Notes: a model not told the origin generated them from the letters alone. 64,000 bases of DNA from Fictibacillus macauensis ZFHKF-1 (GCF_000269865.1 NZ_AKKV01000026.1:186001-250000); one strand, 5' to 3'. Positions 9,922-21,495 are shown, counted from the stretch's first letter. Translations and numbers: made by a program.

Positions 9922-11572
9922 TTAAAAAAGTTGAAGCTGGAATGGCTTGATCTTCTTGGTGATCTTGTTGTAAAAAGACTTGTTGTAGCACTTGCGAAAG
10001 CTTCGTTACGGGGATAATTTCAATGCCTTCTATGTCATGTAGCATTTGTTGATCGTTATCCTTTGGAATGAAAACGCGTTTTACACCCGCTAATTTCGCT
10101 GCCTGTACTTTCGCCATCACGCCACCGACTGGCTTAACGACACCGTGCACACTCAATTCTCCGGTCATTGCCACTTCGCGATCGATGGCTAACCCATGAA
10201 TGGAAGAGTAAATCGCCGTTGCAATCGCAATTCCTGCTGAAGGACCATCAACTGGCCCGCCACCTGGGAAGTTAACATGAATATCAAAGCGTGACGCATC
10301 TTCTCCCATCGAACGTAGCACAGTCATTACATTTTCTACAGAGCCTTTAGCCATACTTTTACGTCGAATGGATTTTGCATTGTTGCCGATCGATTCTTCT
10401 TCTACAATACCAGTAATCGTAATGCTGCCTTGTTTTTTGGCTGGCGAGACAATCGCTTCAATTTCTAATAATGCACCACTGTTCGGTCCGTACACGGCTA
10501 AGCCATTGACGAGTCCCGGCTTTGATTTTTCGCCAATTTTCGTTTCAGGACGTGGTGTCATGTGACTAGAATGTACGACCCATTCCATGTCTGCTTTTTT
10601 CACAAAGTCACGTTCTTCTGTAATGGCAAGACCCGCTGCAATTTGCATCATATTCACGGCTTCACGGCCATTTTTTGCGTATTTTGCAAGCACCGCTACT
10701 GTCTCATCATCCACAGCCATTTTCACTTTATCCGCTGCTTTACGGGCAATCTGCTCCACTTCTGGTGCTTGTAAATCTTTAAAAAAGACTTCTAAACAAC
10801 GCGAGCGAATCGCTGGTGGAATCTCATCCGGTGTTCGTGTCGTCGCTCCAATTAATCGGAAATCAGCCGGTAAACCATTTTGAAAGATATCATGAATATG
10901 CGTTGGAATATTCACGTTTTCTTCATTATAATAGGCACTTTCTAAAAAGACTTTTCGATCCTCTAATACTTTTAATAGTTTATTCATTTGAATTGGATGA
11001 AGCTCTCCAATTTCATCAATAAATAAAACACCGCCATGGGCATTTGTAACGGCCCCTTGCTTCGGTTGCGGAATACCTGCTTGCCCCATGGCGCCCGCAC
11101 CTTGATAGATCGGGTCATGTACCGAACCGATTAACGGGTCAGCAATGCCGCGTTCATCAAAGCGTGCTGTCGTTGCATCAAGCTCTACGAACACCGAGGA
11201 CGGACGAAACGGTGATTTATCATTACGTTTCGCTTCTTCTAATACAAGTCGTGCCGCTGCAGTTTTACCGACACCAGGCGGTCCGTAGACGATTACATGC
11301 TGTGGATTTGGTCCACATAAAGCAGCCTGTAGCGAACGAATCCCATCTTGTTGTCCTACGATATCAGAAAATGAAACAGGTCGAACTCTTTCAGACAATG
11401 GTTCTGTTAAAGCGATGCTTCTCATCTTTCGAAGTTGATCCATTTCTTTTTTTGACTCTTTATCGATGCTCACCTTTTGCGTCCGCTGCGAGCGAAGCAA
11501 ATTCCAAAAGTAAAGGCCAATGATGATGCCAAAGAAAAGCTGTATAAGTAATGCGATCCCAGTCCAGTTCAT
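9899..11572 (-). CDS. lonB: LonB-type ATP-dependent protease
   Basis: Second Lon paralogue of spore formers; in B. subtilis it is expressed in the forespore. The 557-aa protein has an N-terminal membrane helix (ALLIQLFFGIIIGLYFW) and no LON substrate domain. It has an AAA+ module with Walker [12 protein letters not shown] near 95 and Walker B GVLFIDEIGEL, then a protease domain with DGPSAGIAIATAI (Ser) and GGVMAKVQAAKLAG (Lys). It lies 233 bp upstream of lonA and is separately transcribed. A forespore sigma-F promoter is expected from B. subtilis but I did not identify one. Confidence 0.95.
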   Translation of the reverse strand: MNWTGIALLIQLFFGIIIGLYFWNLLRSQRTQKVSIDKESKKEMDQLRKMRSIALTEPLSERVRPVSFSDIVGQQDGIRSLQAALCGPNPQHVIVYGPPGVGKTAAARLVLEEAKRNDKSPFRPSSVFVELDATTARFDERGIADPLIGSVHDPIYQGAGAMGQAGIPQPKQGAVTNAHGGVLFIDEIGELHPIQMNKLLKVLEDRKVFLESAYYNEENVNIPTHIHDIFQNGLPADFRLIGATTRTPDEIPPAIRSRCLEVFFKDLQAPEVEQIARKAADKVKMAVDDETVAVLAKYAKNGREAVNMMQIAAGLAITEERDFVKKADMEWVVHSSHMTPRPETKIGEKSKPGLVNGLAVYGPNSGALLEIEAIVSPAKKQGSITITGIVEEESIGNNAKSIRRKSMAKGSVENVMTVLRSMGEDASRFDIHVNFPGGGPVDGPSAGIAIATAIYSSIHGLAIDREVAMTGELSVHGVVKPVGGVMAKVQAAKLAGVKRVFIPKDNDQQMLHDIEGIEIIPVTKLSQVLQQVFLQQDHQEDQAIPASTFLKSPPKSV

Positions 11573-11658
11573 GTCTTCCTCCCATATAGGTTCCTAGTTA
11601 ACTCTAGTATCTCCGAGTGTCTAGTGCCCTAAACGGTAAAAGTAGCAAAACGTAAAAA

Positions 11659-11686
11659 AAAGGAACCCACATAGTGAGTTCCTTTT
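11659..11686 (-). terminator. Terminator of clpX
   Basis: AAAGGAAC and GTTCCTTT pair around a 12-nt loop. On the minus strand eight T residues follow. It lies 13 bp after the clpX stop. Confidence 0.9.
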
Positions 11687-11698
11687 GTGTAGAAAAGC

Positions 11699-12982
11699 TT
11701 ATGCACTTTCTTTTGGTGTTTCTTTTTTCGGTTCTACAATCGTACCATCAGATAACTCCAATTTAGGTGGTACTTTATCAGAAACCGTTTCTTTCGTAAT
11801 GATACATTTTGCAACATCATCACGTGATGGCAATTCGAACATCACATCAAGCATCATGCCTTCAATAATGGATCGAAGACCACGTGCTCCTGTTTTACGC
11901 TCGATCGCTTGCGTTGCAATTTCTTGTAACGCTTCATCTGTAAAGTCTAGCTCCACACCATCTAAATCAAGGAACTTCTTGTATTGTTTAACGAGCGCGT
12001 TTTTCGGCTTCGTTAAAATTTCAACAAGCGCTTCTTCATCAAGTGGCGTTAAGCTTGCTGTTACTGGTAGACGGCCAATGAATTCTGGAATTAAACCGAA
12101 GCGTAATAAATCTTCAGGCAATACTTTTGCTAAATATTCGCCTGCTTTTAATTCCGCTTGTTTTGATTCTGAACTAAAGCCAATAACCTTTTTACCGAGA
12201 CGGCGTTTAATAATCTGCTCAATTCCATCAAATGCTCCACCGCAAATAAATAAAATATTTGTTGTGTCAATTTGAATGAACTCTTGATGCGGATGCTTAC
12301 GTCCGCCCTGTGGTGGTACACTTGCTACCGTTCCTTCAAGAATCTTCAAGAGTGCTTGCTGCACACCTTCACCAGATACGTCACGCGTAATAGATGGATT
12401 CTCAGATTTACGAGCAATTTTATCAATCTCATCGATATAAATAATACCTTTTTCTGCTTTTTCTACATCATAGTCAGCTGACTGAATGAGTTTAAGAAGA
12501 ATGTTTTCAACATCTTCCCCAACATATCCTGCTTCTGTTAATGACGTAGCATCCGCGATGGCAAATGGTACGTTCAAAATTCTTGCTAACGTTTGAGCCA
12601 ATAATGTTTTCCCGCTACCCGTCGGTCCGATCATAGCAATGTTACTTTTTGCAAGTTCCACTTCATCGGATTTTTGCGTAGAGTTAATGCGTTTGTAATG
12701 GTTGTAGACTGCTACTGAAAGCGACTTTTTCGCTTGATCTTGCCCGATTACATACTCATCAAGAATTTTACGAATTTCCATTGGTTTTGGAATTTCTTTT
12801 AGCTCAACATCTTCTTCGGTACCAAGCTCTTCTTCTACGATTTCGGTGCAGAGTTCGATACACTCGTCACAAATATATACACCTGGTCCTGCTACCAGTT
12901 TACGGACTTGATCTTGTGTTTTTCCACAAAAGGAACACTTAAGTTGCCCTTTTTCGTCATTGAATTTAAACAATGAAATCAC
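11699..12982 (-). CDS. clpX: ATP-dependent Clp protease ATP-binding subunit ClpX
   Basis: AAA+ unfoldase that feeds substrates to ClpP. The 427-aa protein begins with a C4 zinc-binding domain ([10 protein letters not shown] with CDECIELC, residues 16-45). It then has Walker [14 protein letters not shown] near 117, Walker [15 protein letters not shown] near 180, an IGF loop (KKVIGFSSE) that docks on ClpP, and sensor 2 TGARGLRSI near 372. tig lies upstream and lonB downstream, as in other Bacilli. A separate promoter is likely in the 388-bp gap before it. Confidence 0.98.
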   Translation of the reverse strand: MISLFKFNDEKGQLKCSFCGKTQDQVRKLVAGPGVYICDECIELCTEIVEEELGTEEDVELKEIPKPMEIRKILDEYVIGQDQAKKSLSVAVYNHYKRINSTQKSDEVELAKSNIAMIGPTGSGKTLLAQTLARILNVPFAIADATSLTEAGYVGEDVENILLKLIQSADYDVEKAEKGIIYIDEIDKIARKSENPSITRDVSGEGVQQALLKILEGTVASVPPQGGRKHPHQEFIQIDTTNILFICGGAFDGIEQIIKRRLGKKVIGFSSESKQAELKAGEYLAKVLPEDLLRFGLIPEFIGRLPVTASLTPLDEEALVEILTKPKNALVKQYKKFLDLDGVELDFTDEALQEIATQAIERKTGARGLRSIIEGMMLDVMFELPSRDDVAKCIITKETVSDKVPPKLELSDGTIVEPKKETPKESA

Positions 12983-13370
12983 CCCTAAACCTTATATTGG
13001 TGAAACCGACAATCAACTACTGATTATAGGTTTGTTACTTCGAACGTCTATGTAACCGTCCGCTTGTTGCTTGTTTTTCCATTAGGTTATGTATTGGATT
13101 GTATCATATTACCCTTGCCCAACGGAAATAAAAACGCTTCACTTGCCAAGTTAGTATGTATTTCGCAAAATTGGTGTGTTCTATAAGTATAACCCTTCGT
13201 TCTTTTTTAAAACCTTTTTTTAAAAAACACCTCACCGCTGTTTGTAAAAAAGGAGAAAAAAGACCTATTAAAACCTTTCCATATTAAACCGAAATCTCCT
13301 GCATGTCATAAACAAATAATTATATAAAACAAGGCACGAGTAGTTCGTGCCTTGTTTCTACATGCTTTAT
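12983..13370. other. Intergenic region tig-clpX
   Basis: A 388-bp gap without a gene. It carries the tig terminator at its right end and must hold the clpX promoter and leader. It contains A/T-rich tracts near 13,205-13,225. I could not single out a convincing promoter or operator. Confidence 0.6.
13327..13357 (-). terminator. Terminator of tig
   Basis: AAACAAGGCACGA pairs perfectly with TCGTGCCTTGTTT around GTAGT. On the minus strand the T-rich continuation is TTTTATATAA. It lies 14 bp after the tig stop. Confidence 0.9.
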
Positions 13371-14666
13371 TTATGCAACTGTTTTGCTGTTTTCTACAAG
13401 AAGATCAATTGCTTTTCTTACTTTAAGGTCAGCAGCAACTGCGTCGCTTCCACCTTGCATAGCAAGCATTTGTTTAATTTGTTCTACGTCCATGTTGTAC
13501 ATTTCAGCCATTTTGTTTAGCTCTTCTGTAATTTCTTCTTCAGAAGGCTCAATGTTCTCTGCTACAGAGATTGCTTCAAGTACAAGGTTAGTTTTCACAC
13601 GAGTCGCTGCATCGTCTTTCATTTGTGAGCGAAGTGCTTCTTCGTCAGTACCTGAGAATTGGAAGTAAAGATCAAGGTTCATACCTTGCATTTGAAGACG
13701 TTGACCAAACTCTTGAACCATGCGGTCAAGCTCAGTGTTAATCATTGCTTCAGGAACGTCTACTTCTGCTGCTTCAACTGCTTTTTCAACGACTGTATCA
13801 CGTGTGTGATGCTCGCCTTCGTGCTTTTTGCTTTCTTCAAGCTTGCCACGAAGTTTTGCTTTTAGCGCGTCTAAAGAATCTACTTCTTCATCTGCTTCTT
13901 TTGCAAACTCGTCGTTTAATTCAGGAAGTTGTTTTGATTTAATTTCGTGAACTTTCACTTTGAATACAGCAGCTTTACCAGCAAGCTCTTCTGCATGGTA
14001 TTCTTCTGGGAAGTTAACGTTAACGTCTTTTTCAACGCCAGCTTTTTCGCCAATTAACTGCTCTTCAAAACCAGGAATGAAAGAACCAGATCCGATTTCT
14101 AGTGGGTAGTTATCCGCTTTTCCACCTTCAAATGCTTCTCCGTCAACAAATCCTTCGAAGTCAATAACAGCTGTGTCGCCGTCTGTGATTTCGCCATCTT
14201 CTTTTACGACAAGCTCAGCTTGTTGTTCTTGAAGTGTTTTAAGCTCGTTGTCTACATCTTCATCTGTAACAGTCGCATCAAATGCCGTTACTTCTAGTCC
14301 TTTATAGTCACCAAGTTTTACTTCTGGTTTTACAACAACTTTCGCTGTGAAAACGAGAGTAGTCCCTTGTTCCATTTGCTCAATGTCAACTTCTGGACGA
14401 TCTACTGGCTCAATTCCAGTTTCTTCTACAGCATTGCTGTATGCTTTCGGAAGAATAATATCAAGCGCATCTTGATATAGAGATTCAATACCAAAACGTT
14501 GTTCAAACATTTTACGAGGAATTTTTCCTTTACGGAATCCAGGAACGTTAACTTTTTTAACGACCTTTTTAAATGCTTGATCAATCGCTGTATCTACTTC
14601 AGACGCCTCAACTTCTACCGTTAAGACACCTTGATTACCTTCTAACTTTTCCCACTTTGCACTCAT
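13371..14666 (-). CDS. tig: Trigger factor, ribosome-associated chaperone and peptidyl-prolyl isomerase
   Basis: Binds nascent chains at the ribosome exit tunnel. The 431-aa protein has an N-terminal ribosome-binding domain with the signature [17 protein letters not shown] (about residues 43-59). Next is a central FKBP-type PPIase domain ([20 protein letters not shown] near 162 and [17 protein letters not shown] near 192), then a long helical C-terminal chaperone domain. Start is ATG at 14,666 behind AGGGAAC. It has its own terminator. Confidence 0.98.
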   Translation of the reverse strand: MSAKWEKLEGNQGVLTVEVEASEVDTAIDQAFKKVVKKVNVPGFRKGKIPRKMFEQRFGIESLYQDALDIILPKAYSNAVEETGIEPVDRPEVDIEQMEQGTTLVFTAKVVVKPEVKLGDYKGLEVTAFDATVTDEDVDNELKTLQEQQAELVVKEDGEITDGDTAVIDFEGFVDGEAFEGGKADNYPLEIGSGSFIPGFEEQLIGEKAGVEKDVNVNFPEEYHAEELAGKAAVFKVKVHEIKSKQLPELNDEFAKEADEEVDSLDALKAKLRGKLEESKKHEGEHHTRDTVVEKAVEAAEVDVPEAMINTELDRMVQEFGQRLQMQGMNLDLYFQFSGTDEEALRSQMKDDAATRVKTNLVLEAISVAENIEPSEEEITEELNKMAEMYNMDVEQIKQMLAMQGGSDAVAADLKVRKAIDLLVENSKTVA

Positions 14667-14782
14667 TGAAAGTTCCCTCCAACATTACATATTTCAACAA
14701 AATAGTTTACTATTTTCGTTACAACCACTTCATTATATCATAACAGGCTTGATTTTCAACAATGAGCCGAGAGAATACTCCA

Positions 14783-15820
14783 TTAGTTGTTGAAAAAATC
14801 TTGTGTGCCAAATGTTAAGCGTTCAATATCAAGTAACTGCTGAACGGCTTGCTGCAACGCTTCTGGATGAAAATCAACCGAAGCTTCACTATGGATTTCC
14901 TGCTCCATGCCACTTAATTGCTGTGCGGCCGCCTCGACTGCATGCGACCAAAAATAGGCGTCTAACGGCATCGGTTCTTGCGGATAAATGGCCAATATGT
15001 AGTCCCACCAAACGGTTAAAGCAAACTCAAGCAACGTTGGATTTTGTTGCGACAAACGCTCCTCTAGTTCCTTCTTTACAGCGACGTTAAAAGCATGTTC
15101 ATATACATCGTATAGATCTCCAATGGAAATCGTAAAATCCTTGCCAAACTTATGTACGATAAATGTTTCATTTTGCCCTTTAAAGAGGAGGTGGTTTAAT
15201 ACCATCGTCTTAATACCAGGATGCCCGTTCTCTCGTTGTAAAAATTGTCGATAAATAGGAAGTGCGAGATCAACATCTATGTAGCTTAGCTGTTGAATCG
15301 CAATCCATTGATTATGTATTTCGTCGCTTTTAAGCATGTTTTCAAGTGTTGCCATTTCCTGTGTTACATCTTTTTCTTCTGCTTCTGAGCCATCGAATGC
15401 CGAATCGACTTCCGACATTTTTCGACCGAAGTGCAATAGCTGATAAAAAGATTCTGCTTGCGCTGCTGGTAGCTGATGTTCTTCTAACACCGCTTCTACA
15501 ACCGAAACAACCTTCTCATATTCAGACAGTTGAATGAGTACAGAAAGATAAATTTGCAGCACATCAAAGTAATCACCAATGTCTTTATTCAGCATTTGCT
15601 CGGCTCGTTCTCTCGCATCCTGTAACTGTCCAAGTTCAATTAAGCTTAGAACCGCTCCAAGGTTACCCTGAGGATGCATTGGATCTTGCTCTAACAATTG
15701 GAGAAAGCACGTTAGCGCCTCTTTAAATTGTTTCGCCTTTAATGAATCCATGCCTTTTTCCAAAAGACGAGCAGAAAGTCTTGGAAACATGACAACATTG
15801 TCTTTTTTTTCATTGTCCAT
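14783..15820 (-). CDS. ysoA: TPR-repeat protein, YsoA family
   Basis: A 345-aa protein with tetratricopeptide-like helical repeats in its first third, such as AKQFKEALTCFLQLLEQDPMHP near residue 30 and LGAVLSLIELGQLQDARERAEQML near 54. A longer helical region without clear repeats follows. The position between tig and leuD matches B. subtilis ysoA. The TPR units suggest a protein-interaction scaffold; no enzymatic motif is visible and the role is unknown. Confidence 0.85.
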   Translation of the reverse strand: MDNEKKDNVVMFPRLSARLLEKGMDSLKAKQFKEALTCFLQLLEQDPMHPQGNLGAVLSLIELGQLQDARERAEQMLNKDIGDYFDVLQIYLSVLIQLSEYEKVVSVVEAVLEEHQLPAAQAESFYQLLHFGRKMSEVDSAFDGSEAEEKDVTQEMATLENMLKSDEIHNQWIAIQQLSYIDVDLALPIYRQFLQRENGHPGIKTMVLNHLLFKGQNETFIVHKFGKDFTISIGDLYDVYEHAFNVAVKKELEERLSQQNPTLLEFALTVWWDYILAIYPQEPMPLDAYFWSHAVEAAAQQLSGMEQEIHSEASVDFHPEALQQAVQQLLDIERLTFGTQDFFNN

Positions 15821-15918
15821 AGGATTTGTTCACTTCCAATTTATATTAGCATCAGTGTAACAGGTTCACCGCCTTAACACAACAAATGTCAAGGAAAACT
15901 ACGGTGAACAAGCATGAA

Positions 15919-15950
15919 ATCCGAAAGAGGGGTAACGTCCTCATTCGGAT
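15919..15950 (-). terminator. Probable terminator of the leuABCD operon
   Basis: ATCCGAA-GAGG pairs with CCTC-TTCGGAT around an 8-nt loop, 60 bp beyond the leuD stop. The U-tract on the minus strand is short (ATTTC), so termination may be partial. Confidence 0.65.
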
Positions 15951-16011
15951 TATTCACCTTCGTTCACGTTTCTTCTATAGTATTCCCTGTTTTCTCGTCC
16001 ATAAACGAACG

Positions 16012-16596
16012 CTACACGGTATGCGTTAATTCATGCTGCGTAATGTTTTTTTCATAGTGCATTGTAAGTGAAATTTCATCCCAGCCGTTCACTAGCATCT
16101 CCTTCCAATAAGGATCGAAGGAAAAAGCAAACGCCGTACCATCTGAAAACGTAAGTGTTTGTGAATCAAGAGAGACTGTTAGCTTTTCTCCTTTTTTTGC
16201 TTTTACCATCAGCACGTCCCGCTCCTGCTCGGAAACGGTGATGAGCAACAAACCATTTTTCAATGAATTATTGTAGAAAATATCAGCAAACGATGGCGCA
16301 ATAATTACTTTGAATCCATAATCAGCAAGCGCCCACGGCGCATGCTCTCGAGAAGAGCCGCACCCAAAGTTTTCGCCGGTAATTAAAATGTCCGCATCCG
16401 TCACCTCTGGCGCGTTTAACTCAAATGATGCATTAGCATGTCCCTCAGAATCGTATCGCCAATCAAAAAAAGCATAGCGTCCAAAACCGGTACGTTCCAC
16501 TCGTTTTAAAAACTGTTTCGGAATAATTTGATCTGTATCCACATGCTTTCGATCTAGCACGGCGGCTACACCTGTAAATGTTTTAAAAGCAGTCAT
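16012..16596 (-). CDS. leuD: 3-isopropylmalate dehydratase small subunit
   Basis: Small subunit of isopropylmalate isomerase; it pairs with LeuC to convert 2- to 3-isopropylmalate. The 194-aa protein shows [13 protein letters not shown] near residue 20, [17 protein letters not shown] near 73 (swivel-domain substrate contacts) and [22 protein letters not shown] near 94. Its start overlaps the end of leuC by 14 bp, which suggests translational coupling. It is the last gene of leuABCD. Confidence 0.98.
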   Translation of the reverse strand: MTAFKTFTGVAAVLDRKHVDTDQIIPKQFLKRVERTGFGRYAFFDWRYDSEGHANASFELNAPEVTDADILITGENFGCGSSREHAPWALADYGFKVIIAPSFADIFYNNSLKNGLLLITVSEQERDVLMVKAKKGEKLTVSLDSQTLTFSDGTAFAFSFDPYWKEMLVNGWDEISLTMHYEKNITQHELTHTV

Positions 16597-18010
16597 GAGC
16601 TACTTCACTTCCTTTCTTAAGCATTGTTCGTACATCTACAAATTTACCAGCAAGTGCTGCAGCTGCAGCCATCGTCGGTGATACGAGATGGGTTCTTGCT
16701 CCCTTACCTTGCCGTCCTTCAAAATTCCGATTCGAAGTTGAGGCGCAGCGCTCACCAGATGGGACAAGATCAGGATTCATGCCAAGACACATGGAACATC
16801 CTGAGTCTCGCCACTGAAAGCCAGCTTCCTTAAAAATGACATCTAGCCCTTCTGCCTCCGCTTGCTTTTTCACAGCTTGAGATCCTGGAACGACGATAGC
16901 CTGAACGTTCTTATGAACCGTGTGACCGGCAACGATGCGGGCGGCACTGCGCAAATCACTCATGCGTGCATTCGTACAAGAACCGATAAAGACGTGTTGA
17001 ATGTCAACATCACATAACGATTCGCCTCCCGTTAACCCCATATATGAAAGGGCCGCTTTTACCCCTTCTCGTTCATTGTCAGCTCCTTCATGCGGACGCG
17101 GTAGCACTTGAGATATGCCAATGCCCATGGATGGATTCGTCCCCCATGTGACCATCGGTTCAATCGTTTCTGCGGCAAGCGTAATCGTTTTGTCGTACAC
17201 CGCATCCTCATCTGAAGCGAGTGCTAACCAACGTTTTGCTGCCTCATCAAAGGCGTTTGAAATCGGAGCATACTTTCGATCTTTACAATAGGCAATCGTC
17301 GTTTCATCAGGAGAAATTAAACCTGCTTTCGCACCAGCCTCAATGGACATATTACACAAGGTCATCCGTTCTTCCATTGAAAAGGAGGAAATGACACTGC
17401 CGCTAAATTCCATCACATACCCGGCGCCAACGCTCGTTCCATAGCGAGCAATGAGCGATAAAATGACATCTTTTGCACTGACCCCATAGCCTAACTCCCC
17501 CTCAATCACCACGTTTAATTGCTTTGGCTTTTGCTGCCACAACGTTTGTGTAGCTAACACATGCTCTACTTCGCTCGTTCCAATCCCAAATGCTAATGCT
17601 CCAAATGCCCCGTGTGTTGATGTGTGACTATCACCACACACAATCGTTTTTCCAGGCAACGTTAGTCCGAGCTCTGGTCCAATGACATGGACGATCCCTT
17701 GGTCATCAGAATGTAATCCTTCTAATTGAATACCAAATTCCTGACAATTCGCTTCCAATGTTTGCATTTGCTTTTTCGCGATCGAATCCTCGATCACATA
17801 CCGATTCAATGTTGGTACGTTATGATCCATCGTAGCAAAACAACGATCCGGTCGACGAACGGTTCTATTTTTTTGTCGCAAACCTTCAAATGCTTGCGGC
17901 GAAGTCACTTCATGCAACAAGTGCAAATCAATGTAGAGCAAGCTTGGTTTTCCCTCTTCACTGACTACTTCATGTTGTTCCCAAATTTTATCGATAATAC
18001 TTTTTCCCAT
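16583..18010 (-). CDS. leuC: 3-isopropylmalate dehydratase large subunit
   Basis: 4Fe-4S aconitase-family subunit of isopropylmalate isomerase. I use ATG 18,010 ([15 protein letters not shown]), preceded by AAGGGGGAGAG; the ten upstream in-frame residues lie over the leuB end and have no comparable ribosome site. This gives 475 aa. Cluster ligands are visible in [14 protein letters not shown] and [28 protein letters not shown] is the aconitase signature. It starts just past the leuB stop and overlaps leuD. Confidence 0.97.
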   Translation of the reverse strand: MGKSIIDKIWEQHEVVSEEGKPSLLYIDLHLLHEVTSPQAFEGLRQKNRTVRRPDRCFATMDHNVPTLNRYVIEDSIAKKQMQTLEANCQEFGIQLEGLHSDDQGIVHVIGPELGLTLPGKTIVCGDSHTSTHGAFGALAFGIGTSEVEHVLATQTLWQQKPKQLNVVIEGELGYGVSAKDVILSLIARYGTSVGAGYVMEFSGSVISSFSMEERMTLCNMSIEAGAKAGLISPDETTIAYCKDRKYAPISNAFDEAAKRWLALASDEDAVYDKTITLAAETIEPMVTWGTNPSMGIGISQVLPRPHEGADNEREGVKAALSYMGLTGGESLCDVDIQHVFIGSCTNARMSDLRSAARIVAGHTVHKNVQAIVVPGSQAVKKQAEAEGLDVIFKEAGFQWRDSGCSMCLGMNPDLVPSGERCASTSNRNFEGRQGKGARTHLVSPTMAAAAALAGKFVDVRTMLKKGSEVAHDCF

Positions 18011-18023
18011 CACTCTCTCCCCC

Positions 18024-19121
18024 TTACTGATACACTTCATGAATAGTTGCAGTTGCTGCTTCTATTTCGAGACAAGAGACAAGCGCTTCAATAACGTCTG
18101 ACGTGGTAGCCGCTTGTTGCTCACTAGCAGCGATATCACTAGTAACCACATGTGTTCGCACTACTTCCTGAACCGCTAGCTCAATTGCTGCTGCTTCTTC
18201 TTCTAATTGAAACGAATGACGTAACATCATCGCAACCGACAACACCATGCCAAATGGATTTGCCGAATTAGAGCCCGCAAGATCCGGCGCAGATCCGTGC
18301 ACAGGTTCGTACAATGCGGGACCATTTTCACTAAGTGAAGCTGACGGCAACATGCCGAGCGAGCCTGTAATCATCGACGCCTCATCAGATAAAATATCAC
18401 CAAACATATTTTCCGTTACGATGACGTCAAACTGAGAGGGCTTTCGAATCAGTTGCATGGCCGCATTATCAACGAGCATATGCTCAACCGTTACGTCTGG
18501 AAATGCCGCATGTACAGCTCGCACTTCTTCTCGCCATAGCTTACTCGTTTCAAGTACGTTCGCTTTATCGACCGAAGTGAGCTTTTTCTTTCGCTTGCGT
18601 GCTAACTGAAAAGCTTTCGTAACAATGCGGGTAATTTCTTGCCGATGATAAGCTAACGTATCGACGGCTTCATCTTCTGAACGTCGCTCTTTCGGCTTCG
18701 CAAAATACAAACCGCCCGTTAGTTCTCGTACGATGATAAAATCAACGCCCGTTACGTGTGCTTCTTTTAACGGCGAGAGTGCGGTTAAATCTTTAAAAAC
18801 AGAAACAGGACGAACGTTAGCATATACCTTTAGCGCGTGGCGAATGGCTAACAATCCTTGTTCGGGTGTAACCGCACCTCCTTCCCACTTCGGTCCACCA
18901 ACTGCTCCTAACAAAATAGCATCACTTTGTTGGCAACTAGCGAGTGTATCAGCTGGCAACGGCTCTCCTGTCCGATCAATCGCAGCGCCGCCAATCTCCT
19001 TTTCAATGATCGTAAACACATGATCAAAACGTTTTTCAATGACGTGTAACACTGCACGTGCTGCCTCCATCACTTCTTTTCCAATCCCATCTCCAGGTAA
19101 AACAGTAATCATTTTTTCCAT
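18024..19121 (-). CDS. leuB: 3-isopropylmalate dehydrogenase
   Basis: NAD-dependent oxidative decarboxylation of 3-isopropylmalate. Start chosen at 19,121 ([14 protein letters not shown]), with GAAGGGAGAG upstream; the extra six residues of the longer frame fall on that ribosome site. This gives 365 aa. Motifs are [15 protein letters not shown], the substrate-binding [42 protein letters not shown] with metal-binding aspartates, and [12 protein letters not shown] for NAD. It lies between leuA and leuC. Confidence 0.97.
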   Translation of the reverse strand: MEKMITVLPGDGIGKEVMEAARAVLHVIEKRFDHVFTIIEKEIGGAAIDRTGEPLPADTLASCQQSDAILLGAVGGPKWEGGAVTPEQGLLAIRHALKVYANVRPVSVFKDLTALSPLKEAHVTGVDFIIVRELTGGLYFAKPKERRSEDEAVDTLAYHRQEITRIVTKAFQLARKRKKKLTSVDKANVLETSKLWREEVRAVHAAFPDVTVEHMLVDNAAMQLIRKPSQFDVIVTENMFGDILSDEASMITGSLGMLPSASLSENGPALYEPVHGSAPDLAGSNSANPFGMVLSVAMMLRHSFQLEEEAAAIELAVQEVVRTHVVTSDIAASEQQAATTSDVIEALVSCLEIEAATATIHEVYQ

Positions 19122-19179
19122 AAAACGCTCTCCCTTCACAATGTTAACTTTTTCATCATCTAACCATTATAGAATTCTC

Positions 19180-20718
19180 TTACGCATGCACCCTTTGTCG
19201 CTGGTACGATTCCTGTAACAAGACTTTATTTAAGGCATGAATATACGCTTTCGCCGATGCTTGTAGCACGTCTTGCGCTGTACCACTTCCATTCATCTCC
19301 TCCTGTTCGTGTTGTAAACGAACTGTCACTTGCGCTAAAGCATCTCTACCCGCACCAATAGACTGGAGACGATAATCTTTTAACTGCACGGGCAATGAAA
19401 TCATTTGATCTAACGTATGATAGATCGCTTCCACACTTCCCGAACCAGTCGCTGCATGATTTTCGATCGTTCCTTCCGGCGTTTCGAGTGAGATCGTTGC
19501 CGTTGGAATGTTGTGACTGCTATAGGTGACTTGTACACTTCGTAAGCTATACATCGAAAAAGGAAGCTGCATATGTTGATCTGTGAAAAGCGCAAACAAA
19601 TCTTCTTCAGTTACCTCTTTTTTTGTATCCGCTAGTTTCTTAAACTGCTGAAACAACGAATCAATAACCGCATCTTCAACAACTAACCCTAAGCGCTTGA
19701 TACTATCCCGAAACGCGTGACGACCGGAATGCTTGCCAAGCACAAGCGCATTGGAAGCAACACCTACAAGCTCAGGAGAAATAATTTCATAGGTTGATTT
19801 TTCTTTTAAAACACCATCTTGATGAATGCCTGATTCATGCGCAAAGGCATTACCTCCCACAATCGCTTTATTCGGTGGAACATTAATTCCTGTAAAACGA
19901 CTGACGAGCCTACTCGTGTACGTTATTTCTTTTAAATGAAGACGCGTTTGACAACCGTAAAAATCAGAACGAATGGCTAGTGCCACAGCAATTTCTTCGA
20001 GCGCTGCATTGCCTGCGCGTTCGCCAATGCCATTGATTGTACATTCCACTTGATCGGCGCCATGTTCAATCGCAGCAAGCGAATTTGCTACAGCCATTCC
20101 TAAGTCATCATGGCAATGAGCGGATAACATTGCTTGATCCATATTCGGAACGTGTTTCTTCATATAAGAAAAGAGCTGACCGTATTCCTGTGGTGTATAG
20201 TATCCAACCGTATCTGGTAGATTAATAATTGTTGCCCCAGCGTCAATCACTTGTTCGATAATATTTGCTAAAAAGGGGTAATCAGAGCGGCAGGCATCTT
20301 CCGCTGACCACTGCACCGTTTCAAACTTTTGTTTGGCATACCGCACTGCTTCGACCGCTAACGCAATAACTTCTTCAGGCGTCTTTTTCAACTTATGTGT
20401 CATATGAATTGGTGATGTTGCTAGGAATACGTGGATGCGAGGGTGGGGAGTGTCTTGCAATGCTTCCCATGCCGCATCAATATCGTGTTTCGTCGAACGA
20501 GCGAGCGCGGTAACCGTACTCTGCTTAATCTCGGCTGCTATTTGTTTGACCGCTTCTAAATCGCCCGGTGACGCTGCCGGAAAGCCAGCTTCAATCACAT
20601 CAACACCAAGTCGTTCTAGCTGTTTAGCAATCTCTAGCTTTTCGGTACTATTCAAATTCACCCCAGCTGTTTGTTCTCCATCTCGCAATGTCGTATCGTA
20701 TAGTTTAATGGTTCTCAT
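19180..20718 (-). CDS. leuA: 2-isopropylmalate synthase
   Basis: First leucine-specific step: condenses acetyl-CoA with 2-ketoisovalerate. The start at 20,718 ([16 protein letters not shown]) has AGAGGAGG 9 nt upstream; the longer in-frame start at 20,754 lacks one. 512 aa. The catalytic TIM barrel has the HMGL signature [15 protein letters not shown], metal-binding [16 protein letters not shown] and [18 protein letters not shown]. The C-terminal third is the leucine-sensing allosteric domain ([24 protein letters not shown]). A T-box leader precedes it. Confidence 0.98.
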   Translation of the reverse strand: MRTIKLYDTTLRDGEQTAGVNLNSTEKLEIAKQLERLGVDVIEAGFPAASPGDLEAVKQIAAEIKQSTVTALARSTKHDIDAAWEALQDTPHPRIHVFLATSPIHMTHKLKKTPEEVIALAVEAVRYAKQKFETVQWSAEDACRSDYPFLANIIEQVIDAGATIINLPDTVGYYTPQEYGQLFSYMKKHVPNMDQAMLSAHCHDDLGMAVANSLAAIEHGADQVECTINGIGERAGNAALEEIAVALAIRSDFYGCQTRLHLKEITYTSRLVSRFTGINVPPNKAIVGGNAFAHESGIHQDGVLKEKSTYEIISPELVGVASNALVLGKHSGRHAFRDSIKRLGLVVEDAVIDSLFQQFKKLADTKKEVTEEDLFALFTDQHMQLPFSMYSLRSVQVTYSSHNIPTATISLETPEGTIENHAATGSGSVEAIYHTLDQMISLPVQLKDYRLQSIGAGRDALAQVTVRLQHEQEEMNGSGTAQDVLQASAKAYIHALNKVLLQESYQRQRVHA

Positions 20719-20811
20719 CCATGATTTCCTCCTCTTTATAGCGAATATTAGCAATTTTTAAATAATTATAGATACACCTATTTCATCCTCCCCTCCCTTG
20801 CTTTACACTAA

Positions 20812-21120
20812 AAAAAGCCTTTTCACTCCCTTGGCAAGTAGTTCTTACCAGAAGGGGCGAAAAGACTTCTTTTCACGGTACCACCCTTGTTCACGATTTT
20901 TATTAATAAAAAAACCGTCTCAAAGACAACAGTTTGTCATTTTGCTAACGAGTTATTATTGATAACCCGGCCTTTTCTACTTAGGTTCAAAAAGGCACTC
21001 AGGGGTGAGAGTCAACAGTGGTTCTTACCGGATCTCAGCATTACCGGTTCTCTGTAAAGACTTTACTGTTTCCATTCCCCATCTTCGTTTTTGCTATTAG
21101 TATGATCTGCAATTGATATT
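20812..21120 (-). promoter_or_regulatory. T-box riboswitch leader of leuABCD
   Basis: The minus strand carries the diagnostic T-box AAGGGTGGTACCG (from 20,890 down). A terminator follows whose arms are CTTTTCGCCCCTT and AAGGGAGTGAAAAG, ending in a T-run at 20,811-20,817. Upstream are the stem I elements GAGAACCGGTAATGCTGAG and a segment CTCACCCCTGAGTGCC, where CTC (21,007-21,009) is the likely leucine specifier codon. Uncharged tRNA-Leu would stabilise the antiterminator and let leuABCD be transcribed. It is clearly related to the leader before ilvB. Confidence 0.93.
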
Positions 21121-21430
21121 GCTGACTATCTTACTCTCCTTTTTCACTGGGGTCAACCGCTTTTTTTGAAAAAAAGTGATTTATCTGTCAATTCTGACAT
21201 TCTGTATCCGCTTACAGTGTAGACGTAGCAGCGGTTCACTGCGAACTAAAAAAATTTATAAATAAAATGAGTTGAAACGCTTACATAGTTAAAAAAATAA
21301 TGCTAGCTTCACTTGAGCTAGCAGGAATTATAAAATGTTATAGAAATTTTCAAATAAAGTGTACACGTTTTTAGACAATCATAAATACTTTAGTGAAATA
21401 AAACCTAAGTGGTTTGGTTAGAAATACATG
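21105..21430 (-). repeat. Duplicated promoter block, leuA copy
   Basis: A diverged duplicate of 28,905-29,165 upstream of ilvD. Shared landmarks include AAAAAAAGTGATTTATCTGT, CTGTATCCGCTTACAGT, and ACTTTAGTGAARTAAAACC further out. The block carries the promoter and probable CcpA site for both biosynthetic units. It appears to be an old duplication of one regulatory region. Confidence 0.85.
21128..21156 (-). promoter_or_regulatory. Sigma-A-type promoter of the leuA leader
   Basis: On the minus strand TTGACC (21,151-21,156), a 17-nt spacer, then TAAGAT (21,128-21,133). The same arrangement, TTGACC-17-TAAGAT, occurs upstream of ilvD within a duplicated block. A degenerate CcpA-site-like sequence (TGAAACGCTTACA) lies at 21,273-21,285. 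Confidence 0.75.
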
Positions 21431-21454
21431 GAAAGATAGGACTGAATGGGTAAC

Positions 21455-21474
21455 GGGTTCGGTTGGTGGGGAGA
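21455..21474. repeat. Short repeat, copy 1 of 2
   Basis: GGGTTCGGTTGGTGGGGAGA; a second copy with two changes lies at 21,683-21,702. Each is followed within about 25-30 bp by a hairpin whose sequence includes CAATTCGC. Function unknown. Confidence 0.7.
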
Positions 21475-21495
21475 AAATATTAAATAACAGCATAA

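Noticed and set aside
21273-21285. CcpA site upstream of leuA
   Set aside because: The 13-bp word fits the consensus only if one base is deleted; kept as a note within the promoter entry, not as a separate feature.
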